A stretch of DNA of 64,000 bases from Paracoccaceae bacterium (lineage in GTDB: Bacteria > Pseudomonadota > Alphaproteobacteria > Rhodobacterales > Rhodobacteraceae), in NCBI GenBank assembly GCA_958296035.1, contig OY282431.1, positions 1,677,001 through 1,741,000 of the forward strand, read 5' to 3'. The position numbers and the translations under genes were made by a program. Every line of letters starts with the position of its first letter. The stretch's first letter is position 1. Positions 1-8,851 of this stretch are shown here, in pieces. The notes beneath the pieces are model-generated. The model was given only the letters and a program-made list of their open reading frames with translations. It was not told where the DNA came from and made no database searches.

Positions 1-562
1 CCACGCCCAGGTCTTGCATGCTTGTTGCGCCATAACCTTCCAGTCCACACGCGACAATTCCATCATAATGCGACAGGTCCGGCGATACGTTAATCGACAT
101 CCCGTGATAGCTAACCCATTTGCGGACGCGGACGCCTATCGCCCCTATCTTTCTCTCCTGCTGCCGACCGGACTCTACCCAAACACCGATGCGCTTGCGG
201 CGGGTGTGGCCTTTCACACCGAATTCATCAAGAGTGGCGACCATCCATGCCTCAAGGCAGCTGACAAATGTCCGCAAGTCCCGCCCGCGAGTAGCAAGAT
301 CAAGCATTGTATAGACCACTCTTTGGCCGGGGCCATGGTATGTATACTGTCCACCACGCCCGCTGCGGAAGACCGGCAGGGTCTGAGGCTTCAACAGGTC
401 ATCCTGACGGCTGTTGGGGCCACAGGTGTAGATTGCCGGATGCTCCAGCAACCAAATGGCCTCGTCCGCATGTCCGCTGCGGATCGCTCCAACCCGCTCT
501 TCCATTGCATGAACTGCTATCGGGTAGTCGACAGGCTCGCTAGATGTCATCCATTCAACCAT
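1..562 (-). CDS. lipB: Octanoyl-[acyl carrier protein]:protein N-octanoyltransferase LipB, 3' end beyond window
   Basis: LipB moves octanoate from acyl carrier protein onto lipoyl domains, the first step of protein lipoylation in the cytoplasm. The minus-strand frame starts at ATG 562 (MVEWMTSSEP), just after an in-frame stop, and stays open for 187 codons to the window edge. Family landmarks are WLLEHPAIYT (res 37-46), GRGGQYTYHGPGQRVVY (68-84), the conserved Lys in ERKIGAIGVRV (K138), SYHGMSINV, and the catalytic Cys in GIVACGLEGYG (C172). Only the C-terminal few tens of residues are missing. Its product would serve the lipoylated PdhB and PdhC encoded at 36-39 kb. Confidence 0.93.
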   Translation of the reverse strand, partial: MVEWMTSSEPVDYPIAVHAMEERVGAIRSGHADEAIWLLEHPAIYTCGPNSRQDDLLKPQTLPVFRSGRGGQYTYHGPGQRVVYTMLDLATRGRDLRTFVSCLEAWMVATLDEFGVKGHTRRKRIGVWVESGRQQERKIGAIGVRVRKWVSYHGMSINVSPDLSHYDGIVACGLEGYGATSMQDLGV

Positions 563-1228
563 GTATTCGCCACAAGAGCCAAATTCGTGAATGCTCTACC
601 TCTCCACCTTGCCAGATGACATTTCTCAGGAGAGATTTCAGGAAAGCCGAGGCAGACACAGCACATTTTCTTCGCAAGCCTGCGAAATCACGGGAATTTT
701 TTCGCGCATGCCTGCGTTATAGAGCAATTGGCGTTGTCAGTCTCTGTGTAGGGCAGTTCGCGGCTTCCTATCCTACATGGCCTGGCTTCGGCCAGGATCT
801 GGGATTCGAGAGGCACTTTCATCTATTCGGGGTCAGGACAGAACTGTTACGCTTCTCAATCAATGGAAGGCACAGGTAGATCTGCGCCGGGGATCAAACG
901 GCAATTTATATCCGGCACAACCCGGTTGCCGTCAAGTCGACTGTACACCTGTGGTCCCCGAGCACAAACATCATCCAACCGGAATCCCGCCATCCAGGAC
1001 CCAATGCGGCCAGCTGCTTCTCGTGGGTTCAACCTGGCCAGCATGATCCTGCCGAACACACTAGCAACGATTCGAGATTTGCTGACACCGTCTTTCAATC
1101 GATAAAGGACCCTCGCAACAATGACCTCTTGCAGGTCGCCAATGGCGTGGTATGACTTGCTGCACGGAACTTTGCCAGGGTCAGCAAGTCAATGCAGTGC
1201 GCCGCGTAAAGGCGCGTTTATCCAGTGG
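563..1228. other. Spacer with an unassigned minus-strand reading frame
   Basis: No recognisable gene. On the minus strand a frame is open from about 1187 down to 856 (about 110 codons). It contains YHAIGDLQEVIVARVLYRL, then KDGVSKSRIVASVFGR and EAAGRIGSWMAGF, and reads like real protein. It has no ATG; the first usable start is a TTG near 1098. It lies next to the apparent 5' end of the group II intron relic, so it may be the remnant of a gene cut by that element. I cannot assign it to a family. The rest (563-855) shows no coding signal. Confidence 0.35.
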
Positions 1229-1449
1229 GTGCGAATCCCGCGCAACAATTGTCGCCTCGGCTGGGTGCGGCCTGGGCGGTTTGCGGCGGTAACGATTGAG
1301 ATTGAAGTACTCTGGTGGCAACGGTTTGCGTCAGGCAGCCCAGCAATCATGCGGGCCGGGACGTGCGTGAACGCCGAGCAGGCCTCGAAAATGATAATGC
1401 GAGAGCCGACCCTGTTGTGTCGAGGGGAAGGCCGATGGCGGGTTGGGAA

Positions 1450-1905
1450 GTGCTGCACGAACCGGGTTCGCAAGGCGAGAAAGGGAACTCCGCAAGGGGT
1501 GCCGATTTTGCCCCTGTTCAGCAACATCCATAGGCGTCGTTTCATACCGGGCTGGCGAGCGCCGGGCCATGCCTGGCACAATCGTTTGGCGATAGTGAAC
1601 GATGCGGATGATGTCTGCATGGTGGGATGTGCGCCGGCGGCGCAACGGCTGATGGTCAAACTGAAGCTGGCGATCAATCCGCACAAGACGCGAGGCCTGT
1701 GGCATCCCGAGGAATCCTTTGTGTTTCCGGGTTACCGCATGGGGCGCAATTATCGTCCCAGCGGCAGGGGGCCACTATTGGCACCCGGCCGGGCAAGGCG
1801 AGTGTCCAGGGCTTCTCTGCAGTCGGATCAGTGAGCAGACGCATCGGCGTCATGTGGGACAGGATGCTGAAGAGATGGTGGAGCGGCTGTGGGCGGCCTA
1901 CGGTT
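1450..1905 (+). pseudogene. Group II intron reverse transcriptase/maturase remnant
   Basis: In one frame the peptide KGTPQGVPILPLFSNI (from 1481) matches the RT motif TPQGGxxSPLLANI. It is followed by VNDADDV at 1595-1615, where the catalytic YADD has become DADD, and then KLAINPHKTR. The maturase X domain continues in a different frame at 1821-1889 (SRISEQTHRRHVGQDAEEM, then VERL). The finger and palm N-terminus is absent, and at least one frameshift separates RT from X domain. The product cannot be active. Confidence 0.82.
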
Positions 1906-1965
1906 TGCTGCGCCTTGTGCCGAAGACGAAGACGCTGCCGGGAGCGGGCATGTGTTCTGGTCGGA

Positions 1966-1998
1966 AAGCCGGATGCGGGAATACCGCACGTCCGGTTT
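1966..1998 (+). ncRNA. Group II intron domain V hairpin
   Basis: A 33-nt hairpin with the hallmarks of domain V. The lower stem carries the AGC catalytic triad near its 5' end (1967-1969). The upper stem TGCGG/CCGCA is capped by a short GAATA loop, and a two-base CG bulge sits on the 3' strand before TCCGG. All stem pairs except one G-U are intact, although the neighbouring protein gene has decayed. Domain V is the catalytic core RNA of these introns and their most conserved part. Confidence 0.82.
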
Positions 1999-2350
1999 GA
2001 TGAGCGGGGGTGAGGAAACGTATCCATGGTTCGGAACCGAGGCACTGGCACCGGGCGAAAGCCGCCAGCGAACTGCTACTCCCCGGACCAGCGAATGGGC
2101 ACGCCCCCCTCGACTCTACCAGACAGGTCGCTAGCGGGAATTGCTGACAAGACTCCAGTGCAAGATTCAATCCGGAACAGCAGAAAAAACAGTTCCGTAA
2201 ACTACTGCCGCTTGACGGCAAATAGGCAAACGGCTTTCTTGCTTGAAGTCTCTGCCGGCCATACCGACGAACGGATTTGCGTTCTGACCTGGAAAATGCA
2301 TTGCCTACGATCGGGTTAGTGAGTATTCGGCTTCCCAGGATTCCGCTTGG

Positions 2351-2379
2351 TTGCGGTAATCTACATCAAGAATTGTACT
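2351..2379 (+). promoter_or_regulatory. Candidate promoter for tRNA-Leu
   Basis: TTGCGG (2351-2356) and TGTACT (2374-2379) are separated by 17 bases. This puts the expected start of transcription close to the first base of the tRNA. The match to the sigma70 consensus is only moderate (3/6 and 4/6). Confidence 0.3.
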
Positions 2380-2385
2380 GACCCT

Positions 2386-2472
2386 GCGGTCGTGGCGGAA
2401 TTGGTAGACGCGCAGCGTTGAGGTCGCTGTGGGATAAAACCCGTGGAAGTTCGAGTCTTCTCGACCGCACCA
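2386..2472 (+). tRNA. tRNA-Leu (anticodon GAG)
   Basis: The acceptor stem GCGGTCG pairs with CGACCGC, and the discriminator A is followed by an encoded CCA (2470-2472). The anticodon stem-loop CAGCG-TTGAGGT-CGCTG presents GAG. A long variable arm (GTGGGATAAAACCCGT region) and a TTCGAGTC T loop are as expected for a class II leucine tRNA. It reads CUC/CUU codons. Confidence 0.95.
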
Positions 2473-2680
2473 TCAGTTTCGCCTGTCAGATTGGACCTGC
2501 AACCAGGCAAATTGCGAGTTTCTCCAGGTAGTACTGTCTCTTCGGGCTACGGAATAGGGTAGCAAGGCCTAGCGTGCAGGTGCTTGATCTTGTGACCGCT
2601 GTTGGGCAAGTACTTACCTTGGCTTGAATCGGAAGTTGATTCTGAGACAGGACGAATCCCGGAGAAATTGGAAAGGAATC

Positions 2681-3787
2681 ATGGCAGGAAACACTGACGG
2701 GTTTGTTGAGTTCACCAATGTTCAGAAGAGTTATGATGGAAAGATTCTGGTTGTAAAGGATCTTAATCTTTCCATCGGCAAGGGTGAATTCCTGACCATG
2801 CTTGGGCCATCGGGTTCCGGAAAGACAACTTGCCTGATGATGGTCGCCGGATTCGAAACTGCGACCAGCGGCACCATTACCCTTGACGGCAAGCCAATCA
2901 ACCACATTCCGCCTCACAAGCGGGGAATTGGCATGGTGTTTCAGAATTATGCCCTTTTCCCCCATATGACCGTGGCGGAAAATCTTGCTTTTCCGCTGCA
3001 GGTAAGAGGCGTGGACAAGTCTCGGCAGAATGAAAGGGTGGCAGCTGCACTGGATATGGTTCAGATGGGAGACTTCAAGAACAGGAGGCCTGCCCAATTG
3101 TCAGGTGGTCAGCAGCAGCGCATTGCGCTGGCTAGGGCCCTCGTGTTTGAACCTGATGTTGTGCTGATGGACGAGCCGCTTGGCGCTCTGGACAAGCAGT
3201 TGCGTGAACACATGCAGTTTGAGATCAAGCATCTCCACGAACGGCTGGGAGTGACCGTTGTGTATGTAACACATGACCAGACCGAGGCACTGACAATGTC
3301 GGACCAGGTAGCTGTGTTCAATGACGGCAGAATCCAGCAACTCGCGCCACCGGATCGGCTTTATGAGCAACCCGAGAACAGTTTCGTTGCTCAGTTCATA
3401 GGTGAAAACAACACGCTGGCCGGAACAGTTTCAGCAGCATACGATGATAGGGTAGACGTCACGCTTCGCGACGGAACAACCGTCCATGCCGTGGGGGTAT
3501 GTGTTTCGCAGCCAGGTGAAAGCACGCTGATTTCAATTCGCCCCGAGCGTATAGTTACCGATGTATCGCTGCTGCCTCCCAACGCCGTGCAAGTCACAGC
3601 CGAGGTACTGGAGTTCATCTACATGGGTGATATATTCCGAACTCGGCTGAAGGTGGCCGGGGACTCCGAGATAGTTGTCAAGTCGAGAAACACTCCGAAC
3701 CAGGTGCGTCTTTTTCCTGGTCAGAAGATCAGGATCGGATGGCATTCAGAAGATTGCAGGGCGTTGGACATGCCAGGCGACCTGTAG
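2681..3787 (+). CDS. potA: Polyamine-type ABC transporter ATP-binding protein
   Basis: The 368-residue ATPase powers import by the adjacent permease pair. Walker A GPSGSGKTT (res 42-50), Q-loop in VFQNYALFPHM, signature LSGGQQQRIALARAL (140-154), Walker B VVLMDEP (160-166) and H-loop His198 are all intact. The C-terminal third is a TOBE-like regulatory domain, as in PotA proteins. ATG 2681 is chosen because GGAAAGGA precedes it. A longer in-frame extension to 2624 lacks family support. It is the first gene of an ATPase, binding protein, permease, permease cluster. The exact substrate (putrescine, spermidine or a related amine) cannot be read from the sequence. Confidence 0.88.
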   Translation: MAGNTDGFVEFTNVQKSYDGKILVVKDLNLSIGKGEFLTMLGPSGSGKTTCLMMVAGFETATSGTITLDGKPINHIPPHKRGIGMVFQNYALFPHMTVAENLAFPLQVRGVDKSRQNERVAAALDMVQMGDFKNRRPAQLSGGQQQRIALARALVFEPDVVLMDEPLGALDKQLREHMQFEIKHLHERLGVTVVYVTHDQTEALTMSDQVAVFNDGRIQQLAPPDRLYEQPENSFVAQFIGENNTLAGTVSAAYDDRVDVTLRDGTTVHAVGVCVSQPGESTLISIRPERIVTDVSLLPPNAVQVTAEVLEFIYMGDIFRTRLKVAGDSEIVVKSRNTPNQVRLFPGQKIRIGWHSEDCRALDMPGDL

Positions 3788-4283
3788 GTTTTGCTCTGTC
3801 GTCGGGTCATCAAGCACAGCATGAATTCGCACCTCGCGCTCCGGGCGTGCGCCGTAGCGGGGAGGTATCTCTTTGCTGGCTATCCTCCCGCTGTTTGTAG
3901 TACGCCGGGATCAAAACGCCTGATAGGACATCGGCGTAGTCATGGGTTTGCCTCGTTCTTGCAGCGGAGGGCTCATCTCAGTCTTGCAGCAGGATAGGTT
4001 GCACATGAATCATGCTGGCATAGTAAGCAGCATGCCAAAGACCGGCCTCAATCACTTGGTTGCACTGCCAGTTTCTGGTAATTGGGGCAGCCGGATTCTG
4101 GATCTTGATATACAATACAGCTTTGATAATTTCTGACTGCGAGGCTGGGCTGGACCGGCATTTGGAAGTGAATTGAAACCACAACACAGTCACGCGGGCA
4201 ACCGGACAGGTTGAATGGACCAGCCAAATGAATCATCCACTTGAATGGATTGGCCCCGCCGACACCTGAACTAGGAGAACTAA
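3788..4283. other. 496-base spacer between transporter ATPase and binding-protein genes
   Basis: No convincing reading frame. It probably holds a separate promoter for the binding-protein gene. TATACAAT near 4107-4114 could serve as a -10 element but no good -35 is paired with it. An AGGAGA ribosome site (4272-4277) precedes ATG 4284. Confidence 0.4.
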
Positions 4284-5387
4284 ATGAAACGATTGACAAA
4301 ACTTGTTGCCGTCACGTGCAGCAGCCTGCTTCTTGCTGGCTCTGCATGGGCCATTGATCTGACGGTGGTATCATGGGGAGGAGCCTATTCTGCGTCGCAG
4401 GTCAAGGCGTACCATGAACCTTACATGGAACTTAACCCAGACGTAAATTTTATTTACGACGAGAGTGCGCCCGAAGCCGTTCCCAAATTGCGAGCCATGA
4501 ACGAAGCCGGCAATCTGACCTGGGACCTGGTTGATTCTATCGCATCGGACGCTATCCGCCTGTGTGACGAAGGCCTGGCAATCGAAGTCGATATTGATGA
4601 GATGCTGCCCCCGGCACCCGACGGAACACCGGCAAGTGAAGATTTCGGCGACCTCCTGGTTTCCGACTGCATCATACCTCAAATTGTGTACTCGACGGTT
4701 GCGGCATATCGAACTGATGTCCCGGAATGGGAAGGGCGTGTTCCTCAAGACATCTGTGCCATGTTCGACCTGGAGAATTTCCCGGGCAAGCGGGCTCTTG
4801 AAAAGCGTCCAATCAACAACATGGAATGGGCACTTCTGTGTGCAGGGGTGGCCAAAGGGGATGTCTACGATGTTCTCGAAACCGAAGAGGGGCAGGATCT
4901 GGCCTTCGCAACACTCGACAAGATTAAGGATGAGACCATTTGGTGGTCCTCTGCGGCTGAACCCCGCCAGCAAATGGCTGACAACGAGATTAAATTGGGC
5001 TCATCCTACAACGGCAGGTGGTTCGACCTGATCAACGTTGATGGCGCACCAGTAGAAATCCTTTGGGACGCACAGGTGTTTGATATTGACGGATGGGTGA
5101 TACCGGTCGGTTTGACCCCCGAGCGCCAAGAGGCAGTTGTCAAGTTTCTACACTTCGCTACCGACACCCAGAGACTCGCGGACCAGGCGAAGTTCATTTC
5201 CTATGGTCCGGCAAGAATGTCTTCGGCACCACTGGTAGGCAAACACGAGACTCTCGGAATTGAAATGGGTCCGCATCTTCCGACTGACCCGGACAACGCA
5301 AAGAACATCTTTGTGTACAATTTCGAGTGGTGGGCTGATTACCGAGACGATCTGGACGCCAAGTTCCAGGCTTGGCTGGCAAATTAA
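4284..5387 (+). CDS. potD: Periplasmic polyamine-type solute-binding protein
   Basis: A 367-residue binding protein. Residues 1-23 form a Sec signal peptide (Lys/Arg start, hydrophobic core, AWA cleavage site), so the mature protein begins IDLTVVSWGG. The opening VVSWGGAYS, the central WWSSAAEPRQQMADNEIKLG region and the C-terminal NFEWWADYRDDLDAKFQAWL fit the PotD/PotF-like group (COG0687) that delivers polyamines or similar cationic solutes. It is preceded by AGGAGA and followed by a strong hairpin before the permease genes. The gene symbol reflects family membership; substrate identity is inferred. Confidence 0.82.
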   Translation: MKRLTKLVAVTCSSLLLAGSAWAIDLTVVSWGGAYSASQVKAYHEPYMELNPDVNFIYDESAPEAVPKLRAMNEAGNLTWDLVDSIASDAIRLCDEGLAIEVDIDEMLPPAPDGTPASEDFGDLLVSDCIIPQIVYSTVAAYRTDVPEWEGRVPQDICAMFDLENFPGKRALEKRPINNMEWALLCAGVAKGDVYDVLETEEGQDLAFATLDKIKDETIWWSSAAEPRQQMADNEIKLGSSYNGRWFDLINVDGAPVEILWDAQVFDIDGWVIPVGLTPERQEAVVKFLHFATDTQRLADQAKFISYGPARMSSAPLVGKHETLGIEMGPHLPTDPDNAKNIFVYNFEWWADYRDDLDAKFQAWLAN

Positions 5388-5400
5388 TCTTCCAGGCAAT

Positions 5401-5428
5401 CTGCAGGCAGCCATGCGGCTGCCTGCAG
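5401..5428 (+). other. Perfect 12-bp hairpin after binding-protein gene
   Basis: CTGCAGGCAGCC (5401-5412), loop ATGC, then GGCTGCCTGCAG (5417-5428) is an exact inverted repeat. No T-run follows, so a plain Rho-independent terminator is unlikely. In binding-protein operons such hairpins often protect the upstream message and limit downstream expression, so that binding protein outnumbers permease. That role is inferred here. Confidence 0.7.
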
Positions 5429-5491
5429 CGTAATTCCGGGTTGAACAGCATGTCATATGCCCGTTCGAACCGACAATTCTGCTGAGTAAAA

Positions 5492-7030
5492 GTGACCACT
5501 GACCAGGTTTCATTACGGCGGCGCGTCAAGCGTTCCCTGCGAATACAGAAACTCAGGGCATTCCTGTTGGTAGCACCGTTGCTGCTGTTTGTGTTGTTGA
5601 GTTTCGTGGGGCCAATCATCGATATGCTTTTCCGGTCGGTGGAAAACCAGTTAGTCGGTGATACGTTGCCCCGTACAGTCGCAATCCTCCGTGCCGAGGA
5701 GATTGATGACAACTGGCAGCCGGGGGATAGACTTTTTGCTGCACTTTATATCGACCTGTCAATAGCGGCCGATGTCAAGAATCACACCAGGGTCGCCTCC
5801 CGCCTCAATTATGAGAAGGCTGGTATCGCCTCGCTTTTCCGCAGCACAGGACGGAAGATTCGAAATATTGGATCCAAGGAATACGAGAAGCTATTTGTCG
5901 ATCTAGACAAGAGTTGGTCGACTTTGGACTACTGGGAAGACCTGGTAGCCGATCTGGAGCGGCAGGCTGCCTTGCCGGTCACAACAACCGCCTTCCGCCA
6001 GTGGCAACAAGATCACATTGGTCGAGGCAATGATGTTTCCAAGCTCGACCCGAACAACGCCTTTCATGTAATACTGCTGGCCGAACTGCTGGCCTCGCCG
6101 GCCGACGTGATAGCCGGTCTGGCACCGCTGCACCGTGAAAACCTGTCGGCTATCATGGCAATCAGGGATCAGTTCCCACCAATTGAATATCGCGAGTCGT
6201 TTCTTGAGTTTAGCAACAAATGGGCGGACCGAGATGTCTGGACGACAATCAAGCGCTATTCTCCCCGTCTGACCGAGGGGTATTTCCTGAACGCTGTCGA
6301 CCTCAAGAAGGGAAATGATGGCGTGGAAGCAAGACCCGAACAGGAACGTCTGTACATCAAGATTTTCCTGCGGACATTTGCCATGTCAATAATTATCACA
6401 CTGACCTGCTTTATTCTTGGCTATCCGGTCGCCTATTTTCTTGCCGGGCTGCCGACACGTTACGCCAATCTCTTTCTGATACTGGTACTCCTTCCATTCT
6501 GGACTTCCCTGCTGGTGAGAACTGCTGCCTGGAAGGTGCTCTTGCAGGAGCAGGGGGTCATTAACGACACCCTGGTATTCATCGGCCTGATCGACCATGC
6601 CAACAGACTGGCAATGATCAATAATCAGACCGGCACGATTATTGCCATGACCCACATCTTGCTGCCATTCATGATTCTCCCACTGTTCTCTGTAATGAAA
6701 ACTATCCCGCCGTCCTTTGTTAGGGCTGCACGGTCTCTGGGTGCCACTCCCCTTACGGCGTTCTTGCGTATCTACTTTCCGCAGTCTCTGCCAGGAATGG
6801 GGGCTGGAATGGTCTTGGTGTTCATTTTGGCGATCGGTTACTACATCACCCCCGAATTGGTCGGTGGCAACAATGGAACATTTATTTCAAACCGGATCGC
6901 CTACCACATCTCCAGTTCACTCAACTGGGGATTGGGAGCAGCACTTGCCACGATATTGCTGGCTGTTGTGGTAATCCTGTATTGGACCTACGACCGCATG
7001 GTCGGCATTGACAACGTGAAGCTCGGATAA
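5492..7030 (+). CDS. potB: ABC transporter permease, PotB-like, with large periplasmic insert
   Basis: An inner-membrane permease of 512 residues; typical PotB proteins are near 300. The first membrane segment is at about 22-45, followed by roughly 240 soluble residues (51-288), then the membrane core from about 290 on. The core includes the EAA-type loop RAARSLGATPLTAFLRIYFP that contacts the ATPase. A shorter version of this insert is known in an alphaproteobacterial permease family. Here it seems expanded, with two similar pieces (YEKLFVDLDKSWSTLDYWED, about 131-150, and YRESFLEFSNKWADRDVW, about 233-250). The start is GTG 5492. potC follows after 6 bases. Confidence 0.83.
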   Translation: MTTDQVSLRRRVKRSLRIQKLRAFLLVAPLLLFVLLSFVGPIIDMLFRSVENQLVGDTLPRTVAILRAEEIDDNWQPGDRLFAALYIDLSIAADVKNHTRVASRLNYEKAGIASLFRSTGRKIRNIGSKEYEKLFVDLDKSWSTLDYWEDLVADLERQAALPVTTTAFRQWQQDHIGRGNDVSKLDPNNAFHVILLAELLASPADVIAGLAPLHRENLSAIMAIRDQFPPIEYRESFLEFSNKWADRDVWTTIKRYSPRLTEGYFLNAVDLKKGNDGVEARPEQERLYIKIFLRTFAMSIIITLTCFILGYPVAYFLAGLPTRYANLFLILVLLPFWTSLLVRTAAWKVLLQEQGVINDTLVFIGLIDHANRLAMINNQTGTIIAMTHILLPFMILPLFSVMKTIPPSFVRAARSLGATPLTAFLRIYFPQSLPGMGAGMVLVFILAIGYYITPELVGGNNGTFISNRIAYHISSSLNWGLGAALATILLAVVVILYWTYDRMVGIDNVKLG

Positions 7031-7036
7031 GCAGGT

Positions 7037-7888
7037 ATGAAGGGCTTTCCGGCATACGCCTCAACCTGGGACAAGACCTGGCACTATCTGTTCAGAATAA
7101 TCTGCTGCGTGGTGTTCATCTTTCTGATGTTCCCGATACTCGTAATTATTCCACTCAGCTTCAACGCCGGTAACCTGTTCACTTTTACGCCCGAGATGTT
7201 GAGCCTGGACCCCGAGGGCTACTCGCTTCGCCACTACAGGAACCTGTTCGAGAGTCCTGACTGGCAGGTTGCCATGTACAATTCGTTCAGAATTGCCCCC
7301 GTTGCAACCCTGGTATCTGTTTCCTTGGGAACCCTGGCAGCGATCGGCCTCAGCCAGGGACATATGCCGTTCAAACATCCCATCATGGCTATCCTGATTT
7401 CCCCGATGATAGTCCCGCTGATTATTTCGGCAGCTGGAATGTTCTTCTTCTACTCCAGAATCGGTCTGCAGGGGACCTACTTCGGCGTTGTACTGGCGCA
7501 TGCTGTACTCGGTGTTCCGTTTGTCATCATAACGGTTACGGCAACGCTTTCCGGCTTCGACAAGAGCCTGACAAGGGCATCGGCTAGTCTGGGAGCCGGC
7601 CCTGTCAGGACATTCTTCAAGGTCCAGATGCCTCTGATTCTTCCGGGCGTAATTTCGGGAGCCTTGTTTGCCTTCATTACGTCGTTTGACGAGGTGGTCA
7701 TTGTTCTGTTCGTAGGCTCGGCAAAGCTGAAGACATTGCCATGGGAAATGTTCAGCGGTCTGCGCGAGCAACTCAGTCCGACCATTCTTGCTGTGGCAAC
7801 CGTCCTGGTCTCGTTGTCCGTAATCCTGTTGACCCTCGTCGAACTTCTCAGGCGCAGGTCGCAGCGCTTGAGGGGGCTAAGTTCCTGA
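7037..7888 (+). CDS. potC: ABC transporter permease, PotC-like
   Basis: The second inner-membrane permease of the importer, 283 residues, the normal PotC size. About six membrane segments are visible, starting with YLFRIICCVVFIFLMFPIL. The cytoplasmic EAA loop (TRASASLGAGPVRTFFKVQMP) contacts the ATPase. The C-terminus ends in a basic tail (LLRRRSQRLRG). It lies six bases after potB, so the pair is almost certainly translated from one message. It converges on the AEC transporter gene with a 26-base gap. Confidence 0.87.
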   Translation: MKGFPAYASTWDKTWHYLFRIICCVVFIFLMFPILVIIPLSFNAGNLFTFTPEMLSLDPEGYSLRHYRNLFESPDWQVAMYNSFRIAPVATLVSVSLGTLAAIGLSQGHMPFKHPIMAILISPMIVPLIISAAGMFFFYSRIGLQGTYFGVVLAHAVLGVPFVIITVTATLSGFDKSLTRASASLGAGPVRTFFKVQMPLILPGVISGALFAFITSFDEVVIVLFVGSAKLKTLPWEMFSGLREQLSPTILAVATVLVSLSVILLTLVELLRRRSQRLRGLSS

Positions 7889-7898
7889 CCGCCATCGC

Positions 7899-7914
7899 CG
7901 CTGTGGCGACAGCG
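7899..7914. terminator. Small hairpin between convergent potC and AEC gene
   Basis: CGCTGT-GGCG-ACAGCG is a perfect 6-bp stem filling the gap between the two stop codons. No T-tract is present on either strand, so terminator function is only possible. Confidence 0.3.
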
Positions 7915-8850
7915 CTAACTCAATACAAGAAGCCACATGGAAGCCGTAGCGACCGATAGCAATGTGCCGATCAGTATGGAACTTGCGGCGATTCTCTCCC
8001 CGTGTTTGTACATGTTGGCGAAGATATAGGCATTGACACCCGGTGCCATTGCGGCGGGAACTACTGCCGCCTGAACAAAAACCTGAGCCGAAGAGAAAAT
8101 CAGCTTGGCGGAAACCCAGGTTATGGAGGGATGAACAAGAAGTGATATCGCACACACGGTAAGCACGATCTTGAGGTCACCCTCTGGCCGATAGCGATAA
8201 AGCACGCCCCCCAATCCAAAAAGTGCGGTAGGAAGTGCTGCCTTGGCCAGCAAATCCATTGGTGCTGAAATGACGTCGTGCAATGGAATCTTCAGAAGGT
8301 TGAAGGCAAAGCCCGCAACCATTGCCAGAAGTATGGCATTCTTGAGTATATTGGTTGCGATGTTGGCAGCGACAGCGCTATTGCTGATCGCCTGTCTGGC
8401 ACGAACCAGTTCAAATGAAACGATGCCCAGAAAATAGCAGAACGGGGCGTGAAAGGCGATTATGGAATAGGTTCCGGCAAGTGCCTGTGCCCCGAACGCC
8501 CGGTCAGCCACCGACAATCCCAGAAGTACCGAATTGGAAAACAGGGCGGTAAACCCGATAACTATCGAGTCTTCCCAGCAACGCTTGAACACCACGCGGG
8601 CGGCGAATGTGCCGAGCAGAAAGCAGATCAACGCTCCAGAGTAAAACGAAACGAGGCTGGAAATGTCGAAGTCCTTGGTCAGATCAAGCTGTGAAATAGC
8701 GCGAAAGAGCAGGATCGGTATGGCAATTTCTTGTGCAAACTTCATCAGACCATCGATTTGTTCATGAGAAAGCATGCGAAATGCAGTGCAAGAGTATCCG
8801 GCACCGATGATCAGGAACACCGGCAGTGTCACGTCGACCAGTACCTGCAA
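7915..8850 (-). CDS. AEC (auxin efflux carrier) family transporter
   Basis: A 311-residue membrane protein with about ten hydrophobic segments. The N-terminus VTLPVFLIIGAGYSCTAFRM and the C-terminal half fit the bacterial membrane transport protein family (PF03547) that exports or exchanges organic acids. The substrate is unknown. Start is TTG 8850, one base after the stop of the MBL hydrolase gene, with GAGGT five bases upstream, so it is likely co-translated as the last gene of the dac-tmk-holB-tatD block. An efflux carrier is not a usual member of that block and may have been added later. Confidence 0.83.
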   Translation of the reverse strand: MQVLVDVTLPVFLIIGAGYSCTAFRMLSHEQIDGLMKFAQEIAIPILLFRAISQLDLTKDFDISSLVSFYSGALICFLLGTFAARVVFKRCWEDSIVIGFTALFSNSVLLGLSVADRAFGAQALAGTYSIIAFHAPFCYFLGIVSFELVRARQAISNSAVAANIATNILKNAILLAMVAGFAFNLLKIPLHDVISAPMDLLAKAALPTALFGLGGVLYRYRPEGDLKIVLTVCAISLLVHPSITWVSAKLIFSSAQVFVQAAVVPAAMAPGVNAYIFANMYKHGERIAASSILIGTLLSVATASMWLLVLS

Positions 8851-8851
8851 G

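Larger units (their letters stand above)
1229..2135 (+). mobile_element. Degenerate, internally deleted group II intron
   Basis: Three intron parts occur in the right order on the plus strand: a GTGCG 5'-end-like sequence at 1229, reverse transcriptase/maturase remnants (about 1450-1905), and a well-formed domain V (1966-1998) followed by GC-rich sequence where domain VI would lie. Full bacterial group II introns are about 2-2.5 kb; this one is under 1 kb because the 5' RNA domains and the N-terminal RT region are mostly gone. Domain V and the RT motifs make the identification firm. Both ends are estimates from consensus and spacing only. Confidence 0.75.

Noticed and set aside
14..619. Open plus-strand frame of 201 codons at the left edge
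   Set aside because: It is the antisense of lipB, whose minus-strand translation matches the family from start to window edge.
2386..2472. tRNA-Leu or tRNA-Ser as an attachment site for an integrated island
   Set aside because: No integrase gene and no visible duplication of either tRNA 3' end within the window.
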